NCBI RefSeq assembly: GCF_003953935.1
Contig: NZ_RXLQ01000001.1
Coordinates: 651,603 to 715,602 of the forward strand
From: Massilia atriviolacea
GTDB taxonomy: Bacteria > Pseudomonadota > Gammaproteobacteria > Burkholderiales > Burkholderiaceae_D
Direction: 5' to 3'
Length of the DNA stretch: 64,000 nucleotides
Shown here: positions 39,440 to 48,764 of the stretch, piece by piece
Numbering within the stretch: the first letter of the stretch is position 1
Layout of the letters: every line of letters starts with the position of its first letter
Notes under the pieces: model-generated
Database searches by the model: none
Told to the model about the DNA's origin: nothing
What the model saw: only the letters and a program-made list of their open reading frames with translations
Made by a program: the position numbers and the translations under genes

Positions 39440-39858
39440 GCGGCCGCCTCGGCGCCGAAACGCGCCAGCTCCATCTGCTGGAAGCGCAGGCGCAGGCGCA
39501 CGGCGTCTTCGACCACCAGGATCGCTTCCATGCTGTCGGCGCGCGCGGCCGGATCGAGCGCCAGCGAATGGTCGACCAGGCGCTTTTGCAGCGCGCGCAA
39601 GCCGGGCAAGGGGTCGCGCGACCAGGCCGGATTGGCCACCGTCAGCGCCGCGCCGAGAAAGCGCGTCAGCGGCGCCAGCGTTTCCTGCCTGGCCGCATCG
39701 AACGGCGACAGCGAGGCCGATTCTTCCCACGCCGTCAGGTCGGTGCGCTTGACCGGGACGATGGTGTCCAGGGCGGACGGGCCGGCGATGCCGAAATGGG
39801 CGTCGCCGCCATGCAGCTCGGCGCGCCCTGCGCCGCCGGCGGAGGAGATGCGGCTCAT
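39436..39858 (-). CDS. sctX: SctX-like secreted export protein (YscX)
   Basis: This encodes 140 residues beginning MSRISSAGGAG, close to the YscX start pattern. A disordered N-terminus precedes a helical C-terminus (LRALQKRLVDHSLALD, VEDAVRLRLRFQQMELARFG). It is flanked by SycN-like and YscY-like genes with ATGA overlaps. YscX is an exported factor needed for needle export in Ysc systems. It is not typical of Hrp1 systems, so it needs confirmation. Confidence 0.62.
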   Translation of the reverse strand: MSRISSAGGAGRAELHGGDAHFGIAGPSALDTIVPVKRTDLTAWEESASLSPFDAARQETLAPLTRFLGAALTVANPAWSRDPLPGLRALQKRLVDHSLALDPAARADSMEAILVVEDAVRLRLRFQQMELARFGAEAAA

Positions 39859-40193
39859 GCCAGCAGCTCGCGCGCGGCCTGCCATTGGGCGCTGTCGGGC
39901 AAGGCGGGCTGGCCGGAAGCGTCGTCGCGCAGGCGCCGCACCAGGTACCAGCTGCCGTCGCCCAGCATGGCCGGCAGCCAGCCGGCGTAGCGCGACGGCT
40001 GGACCGCGCGGCGCCGCAGGACGCGCTCGGGCAGCACGCGGTGCGCGCTGTAGCGGCCGAAGCCGAGCGCGACCAGCGCGCCGTCCGGCAAGGGATAGGC
40101 CAGCAGTTGCAGGCCGTCCTCCTGCGGCTGTTGCATCACGACCTGGTCGTGACGAGCCTGGCGTACCAGGCGTGCGGCGATGTCTTCCATCAT
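39855..40193 (-). CDS. SycN-like chaperone
   Basis: This encodes 112 residues. Order of strands (LLAYPLPDGALVALGFGRYS, then GWLPAMLGDGSWYLVRRL) fits a small CesT-type chaperone. It overlaps the sctW stop (ATGA) and precedes the sctX-like gene, as sycN follows yopN/tyeA in Yersinia. It presumably binds SctW or SctX. Confidence 0.62.
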   Translation of the reverse strand: MMEDIAARLVRQARHDQVVMQQPQEDGLQLLAYPLPDGALVALGFGRYSAHRVLPERVLRRRAVQPSRYAGWLPAMLGDGSWYLVRRLRDDASGQPALPDSAQWQAARELLA

Positions 40194-41356
40194 GGTCTCC
40201 TGCTGTTGTGGTGGTCCTCGCGCAGCCGCGATTGCAGCGCGTCGCCGGGCGCCGCCGACAGGGTCGGCAAGGCGGCGTGGTGTTCGATCGTCATCGCTTG
40301 CAGCTGGTCGAGCAGGCCCAGGCGCTGGGACGGCGCGGCGCCGCTCCACATGCTGTCCGGGCAGCGCGCGATGGCCGCGCGCAGGACCTGGCAGGCGGCG
40401 CCGCGCTGGCGCGGGCTCAGGTGTTCCATGTCGACCAGCTGGCGCAGCAGCGGGCCGGCCTGGCCGGCGTCCGCGTCGCCCAGGCCCAGCAGCAGCCGGG
40501 CCAGCTCGCCCTGCCCGGCCAGGGGCGCGGCCTGGGCCTTGTCCGACAGTTCGCGGCGCAGGTCGCCGGCCATCGCGAAACTGGTGTTGACCAGCTGGAA
40601 ACTGGCGGCGTCCTGCAGCGACAGCCACAGGCGCGGTCCGGAACGGCCCCGGCGCCTCAGTTCCTCGTGCAATTGCGCCGGCGGGCGGCCGAGCGCCGTA
40701 CCGGCGCCGGCCGGGCCGGCCTGTTTGAGCAGGATATCGAGCAGCGCGGTGGGCGGCATCGGCGCATCGCGGCGGCCGTTGACCGGGGCGCCGAACTGCT
40801 GGCGCAAGGCGGACAAGGCGGCGGGAGCGGCGCCCTGCGCGGCGAGCGCGCCTTCCAGCGCGTCGGCATGGCCCTTGCCCTGGGCAATGGCGGGACCGTG
40901 GCGCGCGGTGAGCCCGGCCTGCATCGCATCGAGCCGGGCGCCGAGGGCCTCGCGCTTGCCGCTGCCGTCGTCGGGCAGGTGTTCGAGATGCTGGCGGGCC
41001 TGCTCCAGCAGCATTTGTTGCTGGAGCGGGTCTTCGGTGCCCTGCCAGGGCTCGCCTCTGTCGTCCGAGCGCTGCGACAGGGACTCGATCAGTTGCGCGG
41101 CGGCGCTCTTGAGCGGTGTGTCGTGGTCGTCGTGGACCGCCGGCTGCGGGGCCGCCGGCGTGCGCGCCAGGCGGCGCATCAGCGGCGTGCGCACCTTGGG
41201 CAGATGGGCCTGGACCGCGCCGGAGCCGGCCAGGTCGTCGAAGTCGGCCTTGCCCATGGCCTTGCCTGCCTCGGCGGCGGGCTTGGCGGCCGCCAGCGGC
41301 GCCGCGCTGTGCAGGTGCAGCGGCGCTTGCAGGGATGAAATCGATTGGGTCGCCAT
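40190..41356 (-). CDS. sctW: T3SS gatekeeper SctW (HrpJ/YopN/InvE)
   Basis: This encodes 388 residues, mainly helical, of the HrpJ/YopN/InvE family. It has an N-terminal secretion-like region (MATQSISSLQAPLHLHS), a chaperone-binding part and a C-terminal TyeA-like segment (LLRQLVDMEHLSPRQRGAAC). It sets the order of translocator and effector export. The first gene after a 47-codon ORF whose stop lies 7 bases upstream. The longer open frame upstream is rejected because the match to the family begins at this ATG. Confidence 0.85.
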   Translation of the reverse strand: MATQSISSLQAPLHLHSAAPLAAAKPAAEAGKAMGKADFDDLAGSGAVQAHLPKVRTPLMRRLARTPAAPQPAVHDDHDTPLKSAAAQLIESLSQRSDDRGEPWQGTEDPLQQQMLLEQARQHLEHLPDDGSGKREALGARLDAMQAGLTARHGPAIAQGKGHADALEGALAAQGAAPAALSALRQQFGAPVNGRRDAPMPPTALLDILLKQAGPAGAGTALGRPPAQLHEELRRRGRSGPRLWLSLQDAASFQLVNTSFAMAGDLRRELSDKAQAAPLAGQGELARLLLGLGDADAGQAGPLLRQLVDMEHLSPRQRGAACQVLRAAIARCPDSMWSGAAPSQRLGLLDQLQAMTIEHHAALPTLSAAPGDALQSRLREDHHNSRRP

Positions 41357-41363
41357 GCTGCGC

Positions 41364-41507
41364 CTACAGCGGCCGGGGGCCGGCGGCGTCCTTGCGGCCC
41401 AGGCCGCGGCGGCGGCGGCCGCTGGCGTCGGCGACGGGGTCGTGCGGCTGCATGATGGAGCAGGCGGTGATCGTGGAACTGTGTAGCGCGGAGCGTGACG
41501 AGGCCAT
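41364..41507 (-). CDS. Small ORF leading the sctW operon
   Basis: A 47-codon frame (starting MASSRSALHSSTITACSIMQ, ending KDAAGPRPL) between hrp box 10 and sctW. A ggagg lies 15 bases before the ATG, too far for ideal initiation. It is Ser/Thr-rich at the start like a T3SS signal. It may be a leader peptide, a tiny substrate or non-coding leader. Confidence 0.35.
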   Translation of the reverse strand: MASSRSALHSSTITACSIMQPHDPVADASGRRRRGLGRKDAAGPRPL

Positions 41508-41624
41508 GGTGTCGATGCGGACGCCTCCCGCCGGCGGCGTGGCGCGCACCGGCTTTCGGCGTACCCTCCCTGATAAGTGAGCGGTGATGCCGGCGCCATC
41601 CGCGTGACGACGCCCTTGCCGCCA

Positions 41625-41653
41625 TGTGTGTGCGGAAAGGGGCGCCCGGTTCC
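41625..41653 (-). promoter_or_regulatory. hrp box 10, sctW-V operon
   Basis: Read on the - strand: GGAACC (41653-41648), 16 bases, ACACACA (41631-41625). One mismatch to consensus. The next gene downstream is the 47-codon ORF, then sctW. Confidence 0.85.
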
Positions 41654-41738
41654 ATGCACAGGATCGGGAATCTTCGCGGCGCATCAGGTTTGCCGCACAT
41701 CAGGTCTGCCGCACATGCGAAAAGACGCCGGGAGCGAT

Positions 41739-41766
41739 GGAACGGCTGCGGTTCTGCCGCCACCTA
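41739..41766 (+). promoter_or_regulatory. hrp box 11, 721-residue effector
   Basis: GGAACG (41739-41744), 15 bases, CCACCTA (41760-41766). One mismatch to consensus. It is divergent from box 10 and 82 bases before the GTG start. Confidence 0.85.
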
Positions 41767-41848
41767 TGGGATAGCGGTGGCCGCGTCGATCGATACGGCG
41801 AGGTCCATCTTACCGATTCCCCCTCACCTGTGAAAAGAGGACAAACCT

Positions 41849-44014
41849 GTGTTCACTCCCTCATTGACCCGCACGCTCAGCGTCTCGTCGCTGCACATCC
41901 CCCCTCAGGAAGAATCCGCGCCGGCGCAGGCGAACCGGCCGCCCGCTGCCGCTCAGGATGCGCCAGGCACCGACGCCGCCTCGCCGCGGGCCGCTGCGGC
42001 AGCGGGAGAAGCGACCATGCGCGGCCTGCTCGTGAAAGTGGTCGGCACGACCAATACCGTGGCGCCAATAGGCGATTCGATCTTCCACGGGAAAGAAGTG
42101 GGCACGCTGGCGGAAGGGAAAATCCTTGAGATCGAAACCCACCCCGACCATGTCGTTCCGTCACGACGCGGCCCGAATCAGGAAGTACTGCGCAACCACA
42201 AGGCAGACGCCAAAGCAACAGAAAAGAACCACATGTGGCATCCACTCTTTGCCGAAAATAAGGCCAGATATAAAGACAACGATTGGCCGCATATTCGCTC
42301 CGATGCATTTGCCGAGGTCAATGCCGAGCCGCATAAATCGTTGAGCGCCAATCTTCCCGGAAGATTGCGCGCGCGCGCTGCGCCAATAGACGGGTACAAA
42401 AAAATAGCCGACATGTCGGCGGGCGACTTTATCGCCGAACAAAAGGCCTATCAAACGAAGCTGCTTTCAAAGCATACGAAAGACAGCATCATGTCGTCGC
42501 ACCGCAGCGTCGGTTTCGAATACGAATTTACCGGACACTCGCTTGCAGGTACCGCATCGCACATCATCCTCGCCCGTACGCCGCCACAGTCGGATTTATT
42601 CGGGATCGGATTCGAACTGGAAACCGATTCGGGAGACGTCGTCGAGATCGGCATGCCGCCTTTCATCGTCCCGAACAAGACGGATGGCAGCCCGGACAGA
42701 AAGGAAATCCAGGAAATTCACATAAAGATGAGAGCGGCGCTGGGGGAAGTCAGAACTGCGGCGAACAAATTGGGTTCGGCAAATCTGGACGCGCTTCTCG
42801 AACTTCTTAAGGAAAAAGGCGTGGGTACGGGATGGGTTCGCTCGACCGCGCAGGAGAGCGCCATCGAGATCGACAACATGCAAATTGTGGAGCCGACGGC
42901 GTCTAAACTGCAGGGTGGCAATATTTACTCGCAGATGAATATATCCTTGAACGGCGATGAGATCGCCGATGCGATCATCGGATCCAGAGTGGATTCCCAA
43001 GATGAGGACACGAGCACTGCGGACCGAAGTCACATGGGGATACTCTGTAAGGAACTCGACGACACGGCGCTGGCGCATCTGGAAGCGCAAGCTGGAGACG
43101 ATGCCGAATTGGAAGCCCTGCCCGCTCATTTTATCCATCTGAACAAGGCCCTGGCCAATACCATGGCAATCCCTTCCATCCTGATTCAGCGAGTAGCGAC
43201 GCTGCCAGATGACGACGACTATTCGTCGATCGTCAAAGAACTGGCGAGTGTATGGGCAAAGGATTGGGTGCCCAATATTTTAGCGACCACCTCTGCTTCA
43301 CGAGACGACCTGGCCGCCATGAAAACATATGCGCAAAACAACGCCAAACCGCTCGCCCTGAAAAAACTGGAAGGATTACTGACGGAGTTGCAGGGCAAAG
43401 AGGGATTGACAAATCCACGACAAGTTGAAAACAACGCCTGGGTTGCATTTAAGAACGGATCGCATGATGAATATTTCAATGGAACGACGCTGACGCGCCT
43501 GACAAACCATAGTGAGGCGCTAAAAAATAACGAGCAATATCGTTCGATTTTGGCCTTGGCAACAGAACTAAACGAATTGGTGGACAGTGATGGCAACCTC
43601 GTAAATGCCCAGAAAAAAGTGGTGCCCGAGGACCACAAGGATTATTCTGGCCTGGACGAAGTCTACGCTGACAAAAACGAGCGCTTCAATCAGAGGGTGG
43701 CTACCGAAACGAGGGCATCTGCCTGGACTCCGCTGATGGCCGGAGTCAAAGCAGTCGTCGAACGTGAAATAGACAATACGATTGCAATGATCGATTCGGA
43801 GGCGGTCGTCTCCCACCCCAATCCGCGCGAGACTGGCGGCGAGGAGTACGGCATCGCGGGACGCCCCGGCGTCAGAAGAGAGACCTATGTGGACCAGCCG
43901 CTTACGCAAGCGGAAGCGGAAGCGGGGGGAAAACGCCAGGAAGATCTTCTGGCGATCGTGACGGAGCTACGCAGCAGCCTTGCAATGAAGCAATATTTTG
44001 AGAGGCAAGCATAA
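41849..44014 (+). CDS. T3SS effector candidate, possible amidoligase-like fold
   Basis: This encodes 721 residues from a GTG behind agagga. The first 70 residues are Ser/Pro/Ala-rich like a T3SS signal (SLTRTLSVSSLHIPPQEE). The middle contains GFEYEFTGHSLAG (about 222), ELETDSGDVVEIGMPPF (about 254-270) and YSQMNISL (about 360). Together these look like the E-x-EF, Asp/Glu-rich strand and HxQx-like elements of the amidoligase/glutamate-cysteine-ligase fold. That is pattern reading only. The remainder is helical. GC is clearly lower than in the flanking T3SS genes, which points to transfer. It sits behind hrp box 11, with no chaperone gene beside it. Confidence 0.75.
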   Translation: MFTPSLTRTLSVSSLHIPPQEESAPAQANRPPAAAQDAPGTDAASPRAAAAAGEATMRGLLVKVVGTTNTVAPIGDSIFHGKEVGTLAEGKILEIETHPDHVVPSRRGPNQEVLRNHKADAKATEKNHMWHPLFAENKARYKDNDWPHIRSDAFAEVNAEPHKSLSANLPGRLRARAAPIDGYKKIADMSAGDFIAEQKAYQTKLLSKHTKDSIMSSHRSVGFEYEFTGHSLAGTASHIILARTPPQSDLFGIGFELETDSGDVVEIGMPPFIVPNKTDGSPDRKEIQEIHIKMRAALGEVRTAANKLGSANLDALLELLKEKGVGTGWVRSTAQESAIEIDNMQIVEPTASKLQGGNIYSQMNISLNGDEIADAIIGSRVDSQDEDTSTADRSHMGILCKELDDTALAHLEAQAGDDAELEALPAHFIHLNKALANTMAIPSILIQRVATLPDDDDYSSIVKELASVWAKDWVPNILATTSASRDDLAAMKTYAQNNAKPLALKKLEGLLTELQGKEGLTNPRQVENNAWVAFKNGSHDEYFNGTTLTRLTNHSEALKNNEQYRSILALATELNELVDSDGNLVNAQKKVVPEDHKDYSGLDEVYADKNERFNQRVATETRASAWTPLMAGVKAVVEREIDNTIAMIDSEAVVSHPNPRETGGEEYGIAGRPGVRRETYVDQPLTQAEAEAGGKRQEDLLAIVTELRSSLAMKQYFERQA

Positions 44015-44072
44015 GGAAATGAGGAACGCCTGCGGCCACGTCCTGCGTGCACGCTGATGGTGTCGTGCATGG

Positions 44073-44124
44073 CCCGGCATCGTCGACATTGACAAACTAC
44101 CAACTTGCCATCGACAATGCCGGG
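44073..44124. repeat. Imperfect inverted repeat
   Basis: Arms cccggcatcgtcgaca (44073-44088) and catcgacaatgccggg (44109-44124) pair at 14 of 16 positions with a 20-base loop. The structure lies between the effector stop and tatD and reaches into the tatD start, so it could be a terminator-like or translation-blocking hairpin. There is no T run. Confidence 0.6.
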
Positions 44125-44926
44125 CATGCTGACACCGCCCCTGATCGACATTGGACTGAACCTCGCCAGCCACCGCTTCTCGCGTGACTGGAAACAAGTG
44201 ATCGCGCGGGCGCATGAGGCCGGTGTCGGGCGCTTCATCCTGACCGGCACCTCGCTCGCCACGTCCAGGGAGGTGGCGCTGCTGACGGAACAGATGGCGC
44301 CCGGCACGGGCTACTTCACTGCCGGCGTCCATCCCCATTACGCGTCCGGGTTCGACGACGACACCCTGGCGCAACTACGCGAACTGCTCGCGCATCCGAA
44401 TGCGGTGGCGGTGGGCGAAACCGGGCTCGACTACAACCGCGACCTGTCGCCGCGCATGGTCCAGCGTGCCGCGCTGGAAGCCCATGTCGCGCTGGCCTGC
44501 ACGATCGGCAAGCCCATGTTCCTGCATGAGCGGGAGGCCGCAGCGGACCTGCTGGCCATCCTGGACAACTTCCAGGGCCGCCTGCCGAAATGTGTGGTGC
44601 ACTGCTTCACCGGCAACGAGGCGGTCGCGCGAGCGTATATCGAACGCGGTTTTTATCTCGGCATTACCGGCTGGGTCGGACAAAAGAACCGCAATCACGA
44701 CCTGTTGCAGGCGCTGCACGCCATCCCGCCCGCGCGCACGATGCTGGAAACCGACGCGCCCTACCTGACGCCGCCCGGCTACACCCCGGGCATTGCGGGC
44801 AGGAACGAGCCGGCGGCGCTGGCGCGCGTTGCCGAGCTGCTCGCCAGCGCGCGTGGGGTGCCGGTCGGACAGGTGCGGGCCGATGCGTATGCGGCGACCT
44901 TGGCGTTTTTCGGGCTTGAGGACTGA
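44117..44926 (+). CDS. tatD: TatD-family metal-dependent hydrolase
   Basis: This encodes about 269 residues of the TatD DNase family. Motifs: FTAGVHPHYA, the GETGLDYNR metal site, HCFTGNEAVA, and ETDAPYLTP. The first motif is changed: the usual DxHxH is IGLNLASH here, as in classical TatD, not YcfH. Starts at 44117 and 44126 are both possible; neither has a ribosome site. Likely a housekeeping gene marking the right edge of the T3SS island. Confidence 0.9.
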   Translation: MPGMLTPPLIDIGLNLASHRFSRDWKQVIARAHEAGVGRFILTGTSLATSREVALLTEQMAPGTGYFTAGVHPHYASGFDDDTLAQLRELLAHPNAVAVGETGLDYNRDLSPRMVQRAALEAHVALACTIGKPMFLHEREAAADLLAILDNFQGRLPKCVVHCFTGNEAVARAYIERGFYLGITGWVGQKNRNHDLLQALHAIPPARTMLETDAPYLTPPGYTPGIAGRNEPAALARVAELLASARGVPVGQVRADAYAATLAFFGLED

Positions 44927-45081
44927 ACTTGGGCAGCGGCCTGTCTTATTGCAGGCCGCCGCAACGCAGGCACGACGCCGTGTCGATACCTGCCAGGGCA
45001 CGGATTGCCGTTGCCGCCATGAACTCATCGCCTCAAGGCGTCGGGGAGAGCATCGCTACAGAAGCTTGCACCGAACGAGGC

Positions 45082-45867
45082 TCAATCGACGACGTGATAC
45101 CCGGCATCGACATAGATGACGTTGCCAGTCAGGGCGCGGGCGCCTTCCGACACAAGCAGAGCCGCGACCATGCCGACATCGTCGATCGTGACGAGTTGGT
45201 GCAGCGGCGCTTTTTTTGCCGCCAGCTCCAGCAAGGAATCGAATTCAGGAATACCGGACGCCGCCCGGGTCTTGAGCGGTCCCGGCGAGATGGCATGCAC
45301 GCGGATGCCGCTAGGACCGAGCTCGGCGGCAAGATAGCGGACCACCCCCTCGAGCGCGGCTTTCACCGGCCCCATCACGCCATACTGCCTGACAACTTCT
45401 TGTGCGCCAAGATAGCTCATCGTCAGCAGACATCCGCCACTGGTCATCAGCGGTTCGGCCAGCTTCGCCATACGAATGAAGGAATGGACCGACACATCCA
45501 TGGCACGCGCAAAGCCGGTCCCAGGGCAATCCGTAACCCGTCCGCACAACGCATCCCGGGGGGCATAGGCAATCGAATGCAACACGAAGTCCAGCCGTCC
45601 CCAACGCTGCAAGAGCTGGGCGAAGACAGCTTCCAGCTCCCCTGCTTTTTCAACATCGCAAGGAACGATGATCGGACACTGGAGCGCCTGCACCAGGGGC
45701 CGGACATGCGGCTCCGCCTTGTCGTTGAGGTAGGTAACAGCCAGGTCGGCTCCCTGGGCCCGCATCGCGCGGGCGCAACCGTATGCGATGCTGTCGGCGT
45801 TGGCGATTCCGACAATCAAGCCCTTCATCCCTAGCAAGGGCGCCCCAGGGTGGATCGATGCGCTCAT
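45082..45867 (-). CDS. fabI: Enoyl-ACP reductase FabI-like SDR
   Basis: This encodes 261 residues of the SDR fold. Features typical of FabI: KGLIVGIANADSIAYGCA at the NAD site, SIAYAPRDAL, and the Y-x6-K catalytic pair in YGVMGPVKAALE. The C-terminus ends TGNVIYVDAGYHV. It is probably a second FabI isozyme, since the essential fabI usually lies elsewhere in these bacteria. The ribosome site is poor. Confidence 0.9.
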   Translation of the reverse strand: MSASIHPGAPLLGMKGLIVGIANADSIAYGCARAMRAQGADLAVTYLNDKAEPHVRPLVQALQCPIIVPCDVEKAGELEAVFAQLLQRWGRLDFVLHSIAYAPRDALCGRVTDCPGTGFARAMDVSVHSFIRMAKLAEPLMTSGGCLLTMSYLGAQEVVRQYGVMGPVKAALEGVVRYLAAELGPSGIRVHAISPGPLKTRAASGIPEFDSLLELAAKKAPLHQLVTIDDVGMVAALLVSEGARALTGNVIYVDAGYHVVD

Positions 45868-46868
45868 ATGAGGTAAGCTCGCCCGCGGCACCGCCTGCGA
45901 CCACGCGCCTGAAATGCCCGGTGCGTCGTCCGGGCGGGCAAACCAGCATCATTCAATGCGTTGCGCGCCACGGTACCCGCGTGAACCATAATCGTTTTGC
46001 GCACTACCCACCCCCCAACGATGAACCGCTCGTATGCGGCGTCAGCGGCGCTAACGCATGCAAGGAACCTTAATCATGGGCGTGTTAAGCGCATGATCTC
46101 TGCGCTACATCAAGCGGGGGCTCAAACGTCTGACATTGGCAATGCGCTACTTCAACACGTTTTCCAGCAGCATACGGACAAAATGCGCGGGCAACTCCTG
46201 CTCCGCTCGCGCGCTCGCCATGGCCCTGAGCCACATCGTCAAGGCAGGCTGTCTCCTTGTTTGCGAACGCCTTGCGGGCGCAGCGGTCACGCAAGCTGCC
46301 CTTTCCCCTGCTTCCCGCCACAGGCGATGAGGAAAGTCGCAGCGCCAGTGCGCACCCGGTACAGCTGCGCTCGCGCAGCCATCGTGCCCATCTTGCCAGC
46401 TGCGTCCACGATGAGAGCGGGCATGGCATGGCGCGGACACGGGCCTGGCGCAGATCAGTTGACGGTACATGAGCGATCCCGCCGCGACTGCCGTACGAGA
46501 AGCAACGCGCGATCCCGTTATAGCGTCGCGGCACGGCAGGACATCACGGAAGCCGAAGCGACGCGCGAACGCGAGCGCGCGAGGATCTGGCGGCGCCATG
46601 CACGACGTGCCTAAGTCGCGTGTCACATAAAACAGGACTGCGCGGGCGGTTACCGCCACCGCCGCCACGATACCGGTCACGACGATCGGCTTGACCATGA
46701 CATGTCTCCCGGCGTTGATGCGCATGGTGGTCAGTCCCGCAGCATATCGTATGGTTCGGCACGGCCGCCATGAATCCCTGTCGAGCAGCTTTTCTGGCGC
46801 AGCAAAACAAGCCGTTGAACTCGGGCGCGCAAACGGACTCTAACCAGGAACAACCGGAGACCGCCGTC
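45868..46868. other. Region without a supportable gene
   Basis: About 1 kb. The open frames on both strands are short, Arg/Cys-rich and unlike real proteins. A - strand frame from 46695 begins with a plausible membrane helix (VKPIVVTGIVAAVAVTARAV) and then loses protein character, so it may be a decayed small membrane protein. Confidence 0.5.
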
Positions 46869-47831
46869 ATGAACCCTGTACAAGCGCCATATCACTTTCC
46901 AACCTCCCTGCAGCCGCTCCTGCTCCAGGCATTCAAGGAACTGGCAAATGCGACCTTTATCACCGATTCTGCAGGCCGGATCGTGTGGGCCAACGCTGCT
47001 TTCTGCACGTTGAGCGGCTATACGCTCGATGAATTAGCGGGCCGCACGCCTGCCTTGCTGAACTCGGGCATCGAAGGGCCGGTCTTTTACGCCGAGCTGT
47101 GGCAAAAGGTACTGTCCGGCCGCGTGTGGCGCGGCCAGGTCATCGATAAACGCAAGGATGGTTCGCTGTATGCGGCCAACGAAGTCATCACGCCACTGCG
47201 CAACGAAGACGGCAGCGTCACCCATTTCGTCGCCGTTCAGCAAGACATCACGCAACAGCTCGATTTCGACCGGTCAGCGCGCACCCAGACGCGCATGGAC
47301 CTGTTTTTCAGCCGTCCCAACCGGGCCACGCTCATCCATTTACTGGACGCAGCCATCGCGCGCTCGTCGCGCGGCACCGAGCGCACCGCCGTGATCCGGA
47401 TCGCACCCGATGGCCACCCTGATCTGCACGGCCCCCTGATCGCCGCAGGCAGCGGCTTGCCTGGCGCGCTTGCCGGTCGCCTGGCCAGCACGGTCAGGCA
47501 ATCGGACACGCTTGCCTGCGTGGGCGATGCCGAACTAGCCATTCTGGCCACTGGAATCAGCGACCGCGATACCGTGCTCGCCATGGTAAAACGACTGCAG
47601 GCCGCGCTGGCGATGCCGTTTGTAGTCCGCGGCGAGCGCATCGACCTGCAAGCGAACATCGGCGTGGCACTATCGCCGGAGCATGGGGGGGATCCCGGCG
47701 CCCTTCTCTGCCATGCAGACCACGCCCTGTACCAGGCGACACTGCAGGGAACAAATCATGTTCAGCTGTATCAACACAGCTTCTCGCACGGCCCCGGGGC
47801 GGAAATTCTCGCGGCCAGTACAATGCAATGA
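46869..47831 (+). CDS. PAS protein with degenerate GGDEF domain
   Basis: This encodes 320 residues. The N-terminal PAS domain with PAC motif (about 20-140: VWANAAFCTLSGYTLDELAG, HFVAVQQDITQQ) is closely similar to that of the gene at 50576-51592. The C-terminal domain keeps GGDEF fold landmarks, but the GG[DE]EF signature is replaced (CVGDAELAILA). It is therefore unlikely to make c-di-GMP and may only sense or bind. ATG chosen behind ggag. Confidence 0.82.
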   Translation: MNPVQAPYHFPTSLQPLLLQAFKELANATFITDSAGRIVWANAAFCTLSGYTLDELAGRTPALLNSGIEGPVFYAELWQKVLSGRVWRGQVIDKRKDGSLYAANEVITPLRNEDGSVTHFVAVQQDITQQLDFDRSARTQTRMDLFFSRPNRATLIHLLDAAIARSSRGTERTAVIRIAPDGHPDLHGPLIAAGSGLPGALAGRLASTVRQSDTLACVGDAELAILATGISDRDTVLAMVKRLQAALAMPFVVRGERIDLQANIGVALSPEHGGDPGALLCHADHALYQATLQGTNHVQLYQHSFSHGPGAEILAASTMQ

Positions 47832-47871
47832 ACCCGCCGTCCTGACGCGGCGGACCACACCTGCCACGTTA

Positions 47872-48219
47872 GCGCATACGCAGAACAACCTGAAGGCGGT
47901 CGTGCACCGGGCGATCAAGGCGTACCGCTTGCCGATCGTCGACGAAATCGGCTAGCTGCCGATGAACCGGGAGCAAGCCAACCTGTTCTTCCAGGTGAGC
48001 GCCGCCTTGTACCAACGCAGCAGTCTGCTCGTGACCAGCAAGCTGGCGTTCGGGCAGCGGGACACGGCGTTGGTACAGGATACGACCTTGACCGCGGCGC
48101 TGCTGGACCGCCTGCCGCACCGCGCGCACATCGCGCCGATCGCGGGCGAAAGCTACAGGCTCAAGCATCAGCGGCAGGCCGCCATGATGCGTGCGTGCGA
48201 GCTCACGGAAATTGGCTGA
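47872..48219 (+). pseudogene. IS21-family istB remnant
   Basis: The frame matches the C-terminal half of IstB: VHRAIKAYRLPIVDEIG, then LPMNREQANLFFQV, LTAALLDRL and GESYRLKHQRQA. The conserved Tyr after DEIG is a TAG stop (47953-47955). The Walker A part is missing. It is followed by sequence typical of an IS21 right end (aaactgtaccagtttaaaatc). Another istB fragment (the Walker A part) lies at the right edge of the window. Confidence 0.85.
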
Positions 48220-48380
48220 ACACATGGGGTGGCCGGTGACGGCGGTGTATCCGTTTTACAGCGCTGGCTCGACGAAAACTGTACCAGTTTAAAATCGCCG
48301 TTGACAGCGCGCCGCCGGAATGGACCAGTCAATGGGAATGGGGGAAGCGCCAAAAACCTTCCCGGCCGGCGCCTAGTCGG

Positions 48381-48648
48381 CGCGCCCGATGCGTACTCCG
48401 GTTTCAAAGGGACCGGCCTGGCCGCGCAACTGCGCAAGCGGGCGCCGGCGGCTGTTATCGGGGGCCTGGCGACGCACCATCGCGTGCCGGACACCGTGAA
48501 AGATGCGCTCACGAACGGATTCAGGGTGGTCATGCTGCCCGCCCCCATCCGCGCCGTGGATATCTCGGCAGGCGACAGCCAGAGCGCTATACGCGACATA
48601 CGCGACATGATCGCGTGCTGTGCCGAGCCAGCCCAGCTTTCCGGATGA
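48381..48648 (+). pseudogene. Nicotinamidase/isochorismatase remnant
   Basis: The frame matches the C-terminal third of PncA-like hydrolases: GAPDAYSGFKGTGLAAQL, VIGGLATHHRVPDTVKDAL, GFRVVMLPAPIRAVDI. The catalytic Cys expected in TDYCV is replaced (THHRV) and the N-terminal two thirds are absent, presumably lost at the IS21 junction just upstream. Confidence 0.75.
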
Positions 48649-48764
48649 TGGCGCGCGCCGGCACCCGCTGCCGCCACGGCGGGCGCGAGTGCCAGCTGTA
48701 GCCGAGGTGCTACCAACGTCGTCGTACCTGGGCGCATACGAACGCGCGTGGCGATCCCGCCGGT

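Noticed and set aside
46147..46725. 192-codon - strand frame with an N-terminal membrane helix
   Set aside because: Only the first 20 or so residues look like protein. The remainder is Arg/Cys/His-rich and unlike any family, so it is listed only as a possible decayed gene.
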